The notes below the pieces were generated by a model, which saw only the letters and a list, made by a program, of their open reading frames with translations, did no database searches and had not been told where the DNA came from. From Carnegiea gigantea (lineage: Eukaryota > Streptophyta > Magnoliopsida > Caryophyllales > Cactaceae), in assembly GCA_029747015.1 (NCBI GenBank), contig JAKOGI010001330.1:187501-251500 (forward strand): a stretch of 64,000 bases of DNA, read 5' to 3'. This document shows positions 12,092 through 23,926 of the stretch, piece after piece. Every line of letters begins with the position of its first letter. Position 1 is the stretch's first letter. Made by a program: the position numbers and the translations under genes.

Positions 12092-12320
12092 CACTATAAA
12101 AAAAAGGTCATGCTTCCACGCTTATTTAACCACACTTGAGTAAGCGTAGTAGGAAAATAAGTACCCAATACCATCCCTACACATAATAAGTGCGGATAAA
12201 TATAACCATGCTTATAAAAGTGGTAGCAAGATAATAATGTATGCCCACACATATTAAGTGTGGGGAATTACCTATCGTAAATATGAAACAATTAGCACAG
12301 ATATTAAGTGTGGTAGCCAA
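12092..12320 (+). repeat. CACTA left terminus and subterminal repeats
   Basis: After the terminal CACTAT, short motifs recur in both orientations: cacttgagtaagcgt, cataataagtgcgg, catattaagtgtgggg, gatattaagtgtgg. They match the motif at the right end. In En/Spm elements such subterminal repeats are the binding sites of the element's DNA-binding protein. Confidence 0.8.
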
Positions 12321-14699
12321 TTCATTTAATTTTTTTAAATTGTGTTTTTTCTTTAATTAAACCGCCAAATTAAATTTAAAAAAAAAGAAAAAACAATTGG
12401 AATTGTGTTTTTCCTTAAATAAACTGCCAAATTAAATTTAAAAAAAAGAAAAAAAATTAGGTTAGAATTGAATTGAATAAAAACTCAAGTTGTGCGCCCA
12501 TTTTGATGTCTGCCTCAATTACTCCCATGCGCCCCCTCTGCTTCTCCAGTTTAACCCTACCCAGCACTGTTTCGTCGCGCGTCTGGTCTGTTCTAGTCGG
12601 TGGTGATTGGCGACGAGGTTCCAGCGGTCACGTGGCGGTTTCTGCGGTTTGTAGTTCGGGTCGTGGGCTCCCTGCTTCTTGTCGCGCATCCCTCTAATTA
12701 TCTGAATTGTGTCTCCTGGCTTGAAATTCCGACGTCTCCTTATCTGAATTCCGGCTCCCTGCGGTTTGTAGTTTAACCTACCAAAGCCAGAAATTCCGGC
12801 GTCTCCTGACTTCCGATGGCAAGGATTCCGGCCAGTCGCTCAATCTAGAGTCAGTGTCATCATCCCCTTTCTCTCATTATCTGAATTCTGTGGTCTGAAA
12901 TTAAAAATTAGGGATTGTATTGTGTGCCTTTGAAATTGCTTCAATTGAACTCTCTATTGTTGTCCTTGGGTTTTACATTTAGTCTTGATGGAAGTGCAAC
13001 CAGAAGGTTTTGTGCAATTGTTGAATTCTGGCAAGCCATTCTTACTGTTGCCTCTCTATTTACTTGAATGATTATCCTTTGAAATGTTTCTAGATATCTT
13101 CAATGGCTGTGAATTTAGAAGGGGAAAAGACTGAGAAATCACTAATTATTGTCCATTGCCTGCATGTTGGATGAAATGCTTTCTCACAATCCTTTTTCTT
13201 ATCTCCACTGCCTCCATGAGAGTTAAATGAGAGAGATGCCCAATGTAGGGATTTGACAGAAGGGGAATATACATAATACATATTATGTTTCACCATTGCA
13301 AATAAAAATCCATGAAAAACAGAACAAATGTTAGTTATTTGAAGTACAGAAGTGGACCTACTATTTTTGATGACTGATATCATATAAGATCATTATGTAG
13401 AACGATTACTATGATAGTTTTAACCTACAAAACTAATGTCAAAATGGAAGTGAGTAAATTTTAGTAATCATGCCTTTGCTCTTCCCGTTATCAAATGCAG
13501 TTCTAGGCACCTTTTGACATAATTCTTTTTAGTTGTCTACATATCTTTTAATTCTTTCATCATCCATACTTTTGACATATTTCCTACAGCCGATGTATAA
13601 TTTCCTGCTTTTCCCTTCTATATCATCGTTTCAATGGTCAAATGACACAACCTTTAGCAGCTTCATCGCACCACCAACGATGATAACAATGATAAAATCA
13701 TCACGGTGGTGAATTACAGGGCAATTCTTCTTGGCATAGAGGAAGTATGCATGTGACATGTGCATGTTCTACATGTCAAAGGAGAATCACTATTTATTCT
13801 CCTTACATCAATAGAGTCTTGGTTGTTAAATATTTAAAATGGATTACGGGATCAATTGTAGGTCCAAAATATGCTCCCTTGTCTTTATTGCCTAATAAAA
13901 TGCTCCCTTATCTTCATTGGCTAATAGGTTAATGGAATTCTCTGACTTTTGATTTCCCTTAACTAGTTGCAACCAGGTCCAAGAATTTGGAACCAATCCC
14001 AGCCTAGTTTCACTGTTTCGAGTCTTGACCCACCTGGAACGAACTAGTTCCGAGTTTAGGATCAGTACGTACCCAATTTTTGTCTCAGCTCTACTTCAAT
14101 TTCTTTAATTACGTTAATATATAGCTCAAATAGCACATTTAAAAGCCGTTCTTAAAATTTTTGCCTAAAAAGTGTCACTAAAGCTAATGGATTATAAATT
14201 TCTATATGTTAACAAATATAACCTTGCATAATACATATATTTTCTAATCATTTAATATTTTATCAATCAAGAAAATGACAACTTTTAGTGATGGTCATGA
14301 AAATATAAGTTTAAAATGTTGTAAAAATATGTAACTTTTTATAGTTCGGAAACCAAGCTCAAAATCTTAAAATAATATTCTAAAATAAAATATAATCAAT
14401 TCATAGAATTGTTCAAATTTGATTTCAATAATGTTTTAAGAATAATTTGATTTGGGTTGATGAAACCTCCCCAATTGTAGGTGTTAAGGCCCCCCCGATT
14501 TTCTTATTCTATTTGAAAACAACAGGCAGAAAATCTAAATTAAAAATCATAGAAAATAATTTCAATTAATATTCTTCAAATTTATAACGTTATATTCCCA
14601 GAATTATTTCTAATTATTTTCAGAAAAATAAAACAAAAAATAATGTTAAAAATTTTGAAATAATGTAAGCTTGAAATTCAGGTTCAAATATAAGGACTC
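12321..14699 (+). other. 5' non-coding part of the CACTA element
   Basis: A mixed region with a GC-richer patch at 12480-12860 and AT-rich sequence beyond. A 74-codon frame at 12473 has no motif; the GC-rich patch could be an untranslated leader or promoter-proximal sequence of the C gene. I find nothing resembling a TNP2 transposase on either strand. From 13090 onward it looks like unrelated AT-rich sequence, possibly an intron. Confidence 0.45.
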
Positions 14700-17600
14700 A
14701 TGTTTCGTTCACATTGTACGTTTGTTGAGTATCAGAATTTTGTGCAAAATGAAACTGCAGCAGCAGAGGAGCTACTTGTAGATGATGCTGATGGTGATGA
14801 CGATAGTGCCAATGAGGTGCTCGATGAGAATGATGAAAACAGTGATCCTCTGATGGATTTAGATCCATCCCTTGTGCCTATCCCAGAAGGATTTAATGAT
14901 GATGATGAAGTGCTTGTCATTGGTAAGTAACACTATTACATTTATAAATGGTGAAAAAGCTGGTTTTATACACTAATTTCGATTTATAGCAACCCAACCA
15001 TGTCTTATAATTGTGATTTTGGATTAATTGGATGTTGTAAGTTGATGATTATGCTGGGAATTTGTTTATTTGTATGCTAAATGATGGATTTTTGGGTTGA
15101 TTGCTTGTATTGGAAGAACAAAATGGTAGAAAACAAGATGAATTTTCAATGTTCATAGAAATCGTGTACTGCTTAAGTTTTTGCGAATTATTGGCTATGT
15201 GAAAAATTCTGAAAATTTTACTGTAGGTTAAACATGATATTAGGCAATTTCCTACAAATTGTTGTGAATTTGTGAAATGTATTGTGTGAGTTATGAATTG
15301 TTTATTGAATCTGCCCTGCTAATTTGTGTTGAAATTCGGATGATATTTGAATTATTGTGAGCTATTGGGTTGGAGAAAAGTCATGAAATTTTTACTGTAG
15401 AATATACACGTTATTTGGCAATTTTCTGTGGAGTTTCATGAATTTTAGATATGTATTTTATAAGTTATGAATTTTTTTTTGAAACTGCCCTGCTTTAAGT
15501 TGGTTGCTGTTTAAAATGTTCTGGTAATTATTGGCTTGATAGAAAAGTCTGAAAATTTGAATGTAGGTTTTCTATGATGGTTGTAAGGTTTCTGGAAAGT
15601 GCTATGAATTTTGGATGTGTTCTTCATAAGTTATGGTATGGAACATGATAGCCACTTATGGTCTTGAACTCCAATTAAGCTACTGAGGAAAGAGATGAGC
15701 AAAGACATGCATATGAAGATGAAACAGTACCAGTAAACTGCATTTTGTGGTATTGAACATGATAGCCACTCATGGTCTTGATATGATTGAGCCACAGAGT
15801 TCTAATATGATCTTGTACTTATCATGACTTGATTTTGTTTACTAATCATCCTTTTTCAGATATATACATTGTATAGTTTTCAAACCAACTAATTTCAACC
15901 CATAGTTTTAATCTATGGCATTATGCAATAGTGATATTGAACATCGTAAAGATTATTTATTTTCTTAAAATTATAAGAAGAATACTAGTACGATGAATTG
16001 CTATGCTTTATCTTTAACGTCATTTGATTCCATTTGATAGATGGACAAGGGAATGTAAGCAAGCTTAGAGGGCGAATCACTATAAAAGTGGTGCATGGCT
16101 TGGATGTTTCAAGTAGAATTCTAGTGCCTTTGAACAAGTTTTTACAGCCAATAAAAAAAGCAGGAAGCGTGTTCAACCGATTCCTTGCTGATGTGGCGAA
16201 GCGCCCTCGTTTCTGTCCTTTAAACTACAAGGAGTGGGGAATTGTACCTTCTTTGTTTAAGGATCGAATTATAAATTATATAAGGGTGAGGTTCTTTTGT
16301 TTTTACTTCTAGTTGTTGTACTTGTTAAACTTAACTTATACACTTCATTATTTTTTTACACTGAATAAATACAGAAGAAGTTCGTGATACCAACCACTCA
16401 GTCTGTTGACAAAAAAGTTCTGAGCGCTGTTGGGGAGAGGGTAAGAGGATACAAACGTTATCTAAGAATGAAATACATTAAGGAAGGTACAACCAAGGAA
16501 GAGTTGTACGCTTTACCAGCAGTTGAATCAGGAAATACTACAGGTCTGAAGCGCCCTTGTGGAGTTGGTGATACAATGTGGTTGGGATTTGTAGACTTAT
16601 GTTTTTCAGAGAAGTTTCAGGTTAGCTACTGCACTCTAATAGTCTACATACATGATAATAACTTTAGTTTGAAACATAAATTGTAACATATATATATGTA
16701 TATATTTTTTATCGAAATACTATGATATTGGGAAGAGAGCAAAGGGAAAGCAGTTATATCCTCACACCGCTGGCTCACAGAGTTTTGATATTTTGCGTGA
16801 AAAGTTTGTAGGTTGGCTAAGTGTTGCGTTTCTTACGATGGCATTATTAATAGACATGCGTAAAACATGTACTACTATTATTCATTTAAATTGACATAGT
16901 TATGTACTGGTTTTAGGAAAGAAAACATAATCGAGAATGTGGTTCAATTGAATGGTTCATAGAGACTCGTCAGAATAAGAAAGATAAGACCTTTCATGAT
17001 CTCATCACCCAACAATTTGTGGTAATTCTATATGTTTAAGTTTATATTATCATTTATATGCATTGAAGGATTGATGGATGTCTGAAGTTACATTTTTATT
17101 GTGAGTTAGGATTCAGCAAAGAACATTATCAAGCAAAGGACAGGGTCCGATGAAGTTGTCTTCTCAGAGTCAACCAAGCAAGTGGAGAACATTGCCTATC
17201 AAAAACTAATGGGTGCTGAAACGCAGGGAAAAGTGTGGGGACTGGGTCATGGAGTATCTGCAAGAGATTTACGTAATCTACGTTACCCGGCTGAATCACC
17301 GATTCTGTTAAAACTTCTAAACAAAGTGCAAACCTTAGAGAACTAGCTAGAAGTGCTGAATACGAAAGTTGGTGCATAAGCTTTAGCCACTCCGCATGAT
17401 TTAGTAAGTCATTTGGCTAGGGATGTGTAATTTGTGCATTGTATATTCTTTTATGTAAATTCTTTTGTTGTGTACTCTGGGTGTGTGACCTGTTGAGTTG
17501 TGAGCTCCGGCGTGTAGTGGTTGAGTTATTGGAATGTTTTTTTCTTGTTTTTCTCTATTGCAGATACCTAATGTAAGGCTTTAAGCCTGGGTTATGGTCA

Positions 17601-19392
17601 GGTTTTAGACAAAATACTGCCTGTTTAGTTTCAAAAATTTTAGGAATTGCTAACACTTCTAGCTGAGGGGTAGGGGTGTTACAGTGTACAGGGTTGTGTG
17701 TGCTGCTACATTGCTTGTGGTGTCGTCTGCTTCTTTTTTCGTTATTTTGTTCCCCTTTCTTTATGCTCTCCATTTGCAGAATTGTTTATTAGTTTTTTTC
17801 GGTTATTAGTTATAATACATGCTCGTTAATCTTTTCTTAAATTTTAATCCTTACTATTTCTATAGAGTACAGGTTCCCAAGAAGTTTCAAGGAATGCCCA
17901 ACCATGTGATAAAAACAAAGGCCAAGATTCACCTATATGCGATGGATCTCAAAAAGGTTCAAGGCCTGACACACCTGTTGATCTGGATAGAAGCAATGAT
18001 TCACCCAAATCTGGGGATGCTTTCTCTATCTCTAATGTCCTAAGTAGTGAAAGATTATATGTTTGTAAGTTATGTTATATTTCATTTTAGTACTTGATTA
18101 TATTTCTATGCTAATTGCTTGTAGGGCATAAGACCCAAAGAAGTACAAGGCCATCAAAGCATATCGACTCAATGCAAGGTGGTCACCGAAAGCAATCAGA
18201 AAAGACATCAGTAAGTACAAATGATATATCATTAAACTATTATTCATTGGAAGCAAAAAAAATATTCTGGTGGTTAAATTCGTTCATTTTTGCCTTTTAA
18301 TTTTTTTTTCCATATTCCTAGTCATTGTCCAAGCAATCAAATGGTAACATCATAACTGAATCTCTTAATCATGGCGACAAGCGACCTAATCCTATCCAAC
18401 CTAATTCCACAGTTCTTAATGATGGTGGTGTCATACCTAATGCTCAACCATCAAAACATATTGCTTTTAATCATGATGGTGGTCACTCTCATGTGGAACT
18501 TTCAACAAAAGTGAATCCTACCTCAGGAGGCACTTTAATAAAGGGTTGCAAACCATCATTGCATAGCCATGCAGAAAATCAGAAGGTATATATATCAATC
18601 AAACATTCTGTTTTCTTTAACATAAAGTATATGTTCAGTTAGTTATGCATTTATTTATTTTGTGTCTGTTATTAGAGATCTTTTGTGGGAATGAACAAGC
18701 AAGTCAAAAAGACTCCTGTTATATCTTCACATATGCTTCAAAAGGCAGCTATTGAGCATGGAACTGCAATATGACATGAAAAAAATTGTTTAACTTCAGT
18801 AAGAAGAGTTATATTTACTTTGAAATCATGTAACATTTGTATTGGTATACTTGTGTCGTGGTATCTCATACATTGTTACATATTTTGATTCTAGTTGAGT
18901 CATACTCAAGTAGACATATTGGTTGATACTGTCATAAGAAATCATCCTACGGAGGTGCACCAATATCGTTCTTCAGAGAAGAAGGAACTCATTGTTTTCT
19001 ACCTAGTGGGAGTGGTACAAATTGCCATATTTTTTTTTCGAAGTTTTAATTATTTGTTATCTTTTTTTAAATTATTTTTCTCTAATATCGTTCTTTAGAG
19101 AACACGGAACTCATATTTTTTTTCTGAGTTCTAATTTTTTATTTTCATCTTCCTTGTAGGCTATGGGAATTTGCAAATGTAAGCCTGAACTAAGTATGTT
19201 AGATATGGCGCTTCGTGAAAAATTAGCCGAAATTACACTTGTAAGTTTATCACTTCTTTCTGTAGTATATAACAGTGTCTTTTATTTTCAAGATGATTGA
19301 TGTTTGCTTCAATTTCTATAATGTGGAATGATATTTATTCTAATGGGTTGATTTGGCATTTTTAGGTGACAACCAAGGGAAATGTGCAATGA
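14700..19392 (+). pseudogene. TNP1-type (PF03004-like) CACTA gene, 13 exons, three stop codons
   Basis: Thirteen putative exons join with canonical GT-AG borders and consistent phase: 14700-14922, 16041-16285, 16375-16620, 16736-16807, 16917-17021, 17110-17403, 17866-18064, 18125-18210, 18322-18585, 18676-18798, 18895-19014, 19160-19240, 19366-19392 (about 694 codons). Exon 1 is Asp/Glu-rich. Exons 2-6 resemble the plant Ptta/En/Spm transposase family, with the landmarks LYPHTAGSQSF (exon 4) and IEWFIETRQ (exon 5). Exons 7-10 are Ser/Asn/Gln-rich. In-frame stops lie at 17344 (TAG), 17377 (TAA) and 18772 (TGA, one change from CGA). The family binds element ends rather than cutting DNA. Stops but intact splice sites suggest recent loss. 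A start upstream of 14700 cannot be excluded. Confidence 0.75.
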
Positions 19393-19650
19393 GAAGGGAC
19401 AAGAAATGGAGGAAATGTTGGCCCTTGATTCCCCTCTCCCATTTTAGACGTTACACATGGATATTAGTTGAGAAACTCTTGCTTATTGGCTATGTATTTA
19501 TGTCACATTCTTAGAACATATTTTTGCTCTTTGGATGCATCCGAGATCCTTCATTTCTATTTTACTGTCATAGTACTTGTGAATTCTTGGTAGCAACAAT
19601 TATTCCAATAATTATTATGATTTTGTCGTATTATTTTTTTAGTTTTATAG

Positions 19651-19652
<2 letters not shown>

Positions 19653-19709
<57 letters not shown>
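19653..19709. repeat. (TA)n microsatellite
   Basis: About 28 TA units in the 3' part of the CACTA element, downstream of its gene. It produces meaningless Tyr/Ile frames on both strands. Confidence 0.97.
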
Positions 19710-19712
<3 letters not shown>

Positions 19713-19914
19713 TGCTGTAATGCTCAAATTTTTTAATTTATGAAGGTTTATATTATTACCAAAAATTGAAAAATTATTGAAGGCGCCAAAAGTTGTTAAA
19801 AAAGTTCCCACCAAATTATTTAAGAATTCGTTCAAAAGTTAGTTAGTTGTTTAAAAGTTAGTTGAATAGGTTCAAGTTGCAACACTTATAAGAGCAGTGA
19901 CAAGGAGCGTAGAT

Positions 19915-20171
19915 GTTCACAATGAGCTAAATTTCCCCACACTTATATGTGCAACACAATACCCACATATACATCAGTGGGGAAAGACATAATTCCCCAT
20001 GCTTATAAGTGTGGGAAACGTAACCCTTGCCGCGGATATCAAGTGCGGGGAATATTTCCCCGCTCTTTCAATCGGCACGCTTAGCTTAAGTGCGGCGAAG
20101 AATACCTACTGCACATATATCCGTGGGCAAATACAATTTTAAGTGTAGAGAAAGATAATTTTCCTGTAGTG
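19915..20171 (+). repeat. CACTA right terminus and subterminal repeats
   Basis: Repeated ccccacacttat, cttataagtgtggg, atcaagtgcgggg and cttaagtgcgg motifs in both orientations precede the terminal tagtg. They mirror the left end. Confidence 0.85.
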
Positions 20172-21990
20172 CGGGTACTTTCTCTATCCTAACTCAGCCA
20201 ATAGATATTTTGTGCAATTTGGGTGCCACGTACTCCTTTATTTCTGTTAAACTAGTTGAGTCATTAGGATTAGTTCCGACTTGTAAATCTTCATGGTTGT
20301 CTGTGATTCTCTCTGATGGAAAGACCGTGACGTGTGAGGAGCTATACAAGGATTGCCCTCTTAGAATGTATGAGTATGAGTTCTTGGCAGACTTATATAG
20401 GTTTGAGCTAATTGAATTTGGGGTTATCTTAAGAATAGACTGGCTAGCTAAGCATCAGGCTCAAATAGATTATCCAAGACGAGAAATCACCCTAAAGGGA
20501 CCCAATGGGGAGAAGGTAGTGCATAAGGGCCAGGGACTGAGAACAGGAGTGAAATTGATTTCTGTGATGAAAGCCCACAGGTTGTTAGGTAGAGGATGCG
20601 AAGGATTCCTGTGTAACGTAATGAAAACCGAGGGTGTAGGATCCTCCCTTGAGGACGTCCCAGTAATGAGGGAGTTCCCAGATGTGTTTCCAGAAGAGAT
20701 CCCCGGTATGCCACCTCTTAAAGAAATGGAATTTTGCATTGACCTGACCTCGGGAGCTATACCTATCTCTAGGGCACCTTATTGGATGGCACCAGTAGAA
20801 CTTAAAGAATTAAAGACACAGCTGGAGGAACTCTTGGAGAAGGGGTATATCCGGCCTAGTACATCCCTGTGGGGAGCCCCGGTGTTGTTTGTGAAGAAGA
20901 AGGATAAGACCCTGAGGTTGTGTATATACTACCGAGAGCTGAACAAGAAAATGGTCAAGAACCATTATCCTCTGCCAGGACAGATGACCTTTTTAATCAG
21001 TTAAGAGGTGCGGGAATGTTTTTCAAAATAGACCTTCGTTTGGGGTACCATCAACTCTGAATCAAGAATAAGGATATACCTAAGACTGCCTTCCGTAACC
21101 GGTATGGACACTATGAATTTGTGGTGATGCCCTTTGGCCTCACCAATGCCCCGACAGCATTCATAGATCTTATGAACAGGGTCTTCAAACCCTACTTGGA
21201 TCAATTCGTGGTGGTATTCATAGACGACATCCTAACTTACTCGAGGATCCCAGAGGAGCATACCCACCACCTACAGACAGCCCTGAAAGTATTGAGGGGA
21301 AATGAGTTGTACGCCAAATTATCGAAGTGTGAGTTTTGGTTGAGGAAGGTGGCATTTTTGGGACACATAGTGTCCAACGAAGGAGTGTCGGTGGACCCTC
21401 AGAGGCCGTGACAAACTGGCCCAGACCTAAGAACCCGACAGAAATGAGGAGTTTCTTGAATTTGGTGGGGTAGTATCGTAGATTTGTCTAAAACTTCTCG
21501 AAGATTGCCACCCCGCTCACTAACTTGACCAGGAAGGTCACTAGGTATGAATGGACGGAACAGTGTGAGAAAGCGTTCCAAGAGCTTAAGAAGAGACTGA
21601 CGAGTGTGCCAATACTAGCCTTACCTACCACTCACAAGGATTTTGTAGTGTATAGTGACGCCCCTAGGAGTGGGTTGGGGCGTGTGCTAATGCAAGAGGG
21701 TCGTGTTATAGCTTATACCTCACGACAACTAAAAACACATGAGCGGAACTACTCGACTCACGATCTGGAGTTAGCAGCTGTCGTGTTTGCACTTAAGATC
21801 TGGAGGCATTACTTATACGGGATACATTATAAGGTTTTTACTGATCACCAAAGTTTGAAATACCCGTTCTCACAAAAGGATCTGAACCTGAGACAGACAA
21901 GGTGAATAGAGTTCCTGAAGGATTACAATGTTCATTTCCAATATCATCCGGGAAAAGCCGACGTAGTGGCACATGCATTGAGTCGCTGAT
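20172..21990 (+). pseudogene. Protease, reverse transcriptase and RNase H of element B
   Basis: Directly after C the frame reads GTFS, then a protease block [12 protein letters not shown] whose active-site D-S-G is changed to N-L-G. Reverse transcriptase follows: [13 protein letters not shown] (about 20670), [12 protein letters not shown] (about 20870), a frameshift near 21000, [12 protein letters not shown] (about 21127) and the catalytic FIDDIL at 21217-21234. A stop after DPQRP (21409-21411) and a frame change lead into RNase H, with [10 protein letters not shown] (about 21650), TDHQSLKY (about 21840) and a TGA at 21903. The domain ends near ALSR (about 21985). These enzymes copy the RNA into DNA. 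At least one frameshift and five stops make it dead. Confidence 0.9.
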
Positions 21991-22059
21991 CGTACCCAGC
22001 ACTGAGCTGCTTGCTAGCATTTCCGAATGATCTGTGTGAAGAATTTCGGAAGCTAGAAC

Positions 22060-23508
22060 TCAACGTGATCAACCTGAGGATAAAATCTATGCTATGCACC
22101 TTGGAAGTGCATCCGACACTCATCGAGGAGATCGGGGTAGCCCAGGCTACGAACCCCTAACTTGAGTAGATCAGGGAGGAAATATTGGTGGGAAAAGCAC
22201 CTGGGTTTATAATTCATGAAGATGGCACCATACGATTTCATAACCGGGTGTGTGTTCCAGCCGTAGAGGCACTTAAGAAGAAAATTCTAAACTAGGGTCA
22301 CAATACTCCACACTCGGTACATCCTGTGGGAAATAAGCTACATAAGGACTTAAAGCAGATATTCTGGCGGAGTAATATGAAACAGGAAGTGGCCGATTAT
22401 ATAGCAAAGTGCCTAGCTTGTCAACAGGTAAAAATCAAACACCAACGACCAGCGGGACTTTTACAACCCCTGGAGGTCCCTAAGTGGAAGTGGGACTCGG
22501 TATCTATGGATTTTATGGTGGGCTTACCATTGACTCAGCGGAAGAACAATGCGATTTGGGTTATCATGGATAGACTCACAAAAACAGTGCACCTTATAGC
22601 CATGAGAAATACTTGGACCCTGGACCAATTAGCTCGAGTATACCTCGAGGAGATAGTGCGGTTACATTAGGTACCTAATTCCATCGTGTTGGATCGGGAC
22701 ACCAGGTTCTAGTTGGGTTTATGGTAGAAGTTACAGGAAGCATTAAGGACATTGCTGCGTTTTAGTACTGCATTCCACCCAACTACGGATGAACAAACTG
22801 AGCGCACTATTCAGACCCTAGAAGACATGCTGAGGGCTTGGGCCCTGGGCATTAAGAAAGGGTGGGATAACCAACTGGCGCTGATTGAGTTCTCCTACAA
22901 TAATAGGTACCACGTGAGTATTGGGATGGCATCGTATCAGACACTGTATGGGAGGAAGTACAGAACTCCGCTTTGTTGGCAGGAGATTGATGAAGCTTTG
23001 ACTATAGGACCGGAGTTAATCCAAGCCACCACGGATAAGATAAGGGTAATCCAAGAACGAATGAGCACCGCTCAAAGCCGCAAGAAAAGCTACGTCGATC
23101 AAAGGCATAGGCCTCTTGAGTTTCGGGTGGGAGATCAGGTATTTCTTCGAATTCCCCCAACCAAGGGAATCGTGAGATTCGACATGACAAGAAAGCTCAG
23201 CCCAAGGTATATTAGGCCATACCCAATTATGCAGAGGCTTGGAGAGGTGGCGTACCGCTTGGAACTACCACCGGAATTGCAAAGAGTACACAACGTGTTC
23301 CATGTGTTACAGTTACAAAAGTATATCCTTAAACCTTCTTATGTGATTGAACCTAACCTAATACAACTCCAAGAGGATCTGCCTTATGAAGAGCAACCTT
23401 TGCAAATCTTGAACCGGAGGCAGAAACAACTCCGTAAGAAAGTGGTACCCTTAGTGAAGGTCCTTTGGACCAACCACGATCTGTCAGAGGCGACCTGGGA
23501 ACCAGAAT
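22060..23508 (+). pseudogene. Integrase and chromodomain-like tail of element B
   Basis: Zinc-binding half with His residues at about 22305-22340 and CLACQQ (about 22410). The catalytic acidic residues are still present: MDF (about 22505), LDRD (about 22690) and the Glu of EQTERT (about 22795). The middle of the core carries stops at 22668 and near 22710-22725. A single open frame of 252 codons (22752-23510) covers the rest, including GDQVFLR (about 23130) and KVLWTNHDLSEATWEPE at the end, the chromodomain-like C-terminus of Tekay/Del chromoviruses thought to steer integration to heterochromatin. The TAG ends at 23510. Confidence 0.9.
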
Positions 23509-23582
23509 AGGATATGCAAAACAAATGCCCTCATTTATTCATATGAGTAGGTGCATATCAAGTTTCGAGGATGAAACTTCTT

Positions 23583-23595
23583 AAGGCAGGTAGAA
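23583..23595 (+). other. Polypurine tract of B
   Basis: aaggcaggtagaa abuts the TG of the 3' LTR. It is the expected primer for plus-strand synthesis, interrupted by two pyrimidines. Confidence 0.7.
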
Positions 23596-23871
23596 TGTGA
23601 AGCCCCGGAAATTCATATTTGATATGAACCGACCTATGTTTCCTTCTGGGTCAATCCAAGTCAAAATGGGAATTATTTTGTTTTTCTTTCTTTCCTTTTT
23701 CACAAAGATATTTCTTTTTATCGAAAGTTACCCCAAAAAAAAGAGAACCCTAGGTCGGTTACTTTTCCCTTTTTTTAAAACTTTACTTCTCCTCTCTTTT
23801 TCCCCCATAAACCCAAGCATAACCCCCTCCCTTCCTCTCTCTAGCCCACTATCCCTCTCTCTCAACCCTAG

Positions 23872-23926
<55 letters not shown>

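Larger units (their letters stand above)
12092..20171 (+). mobile_element. Element C: CACTA (En/Spm-type) DNA transposon
   Basis: It begins CACTATAAAAAAAAGG at 12092 and ends ...TTTTCCTGTAGTG at 20171, so both ends read CACTA on opposite strands. The flanking triplets are ctg (12089-12091) and cgg (20172-20174), a 3-bp target duplication with one substitution. Removing C plus one triplet restores the B frame across the gag/protease junction. Both ends carry short subterminal repeats around (a)agtgtgg or its complement. It holds one decayed TNP1-type gene (14700-19392). I see no TNP2-type transposase, so it is probably non-autonomous. Confidence 0.92.

Noticed and set aside
12473..12697. 74-codon frame in a GC-richer patch of the CACTA element
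   Set aside because: No motif, and it does not join in phase to the exon chain; possibly leader sequence.
19524..19835. Tyr/Ile repeat frames on both strands
   Set aside because: Produced by the (TA)n microsatellite.
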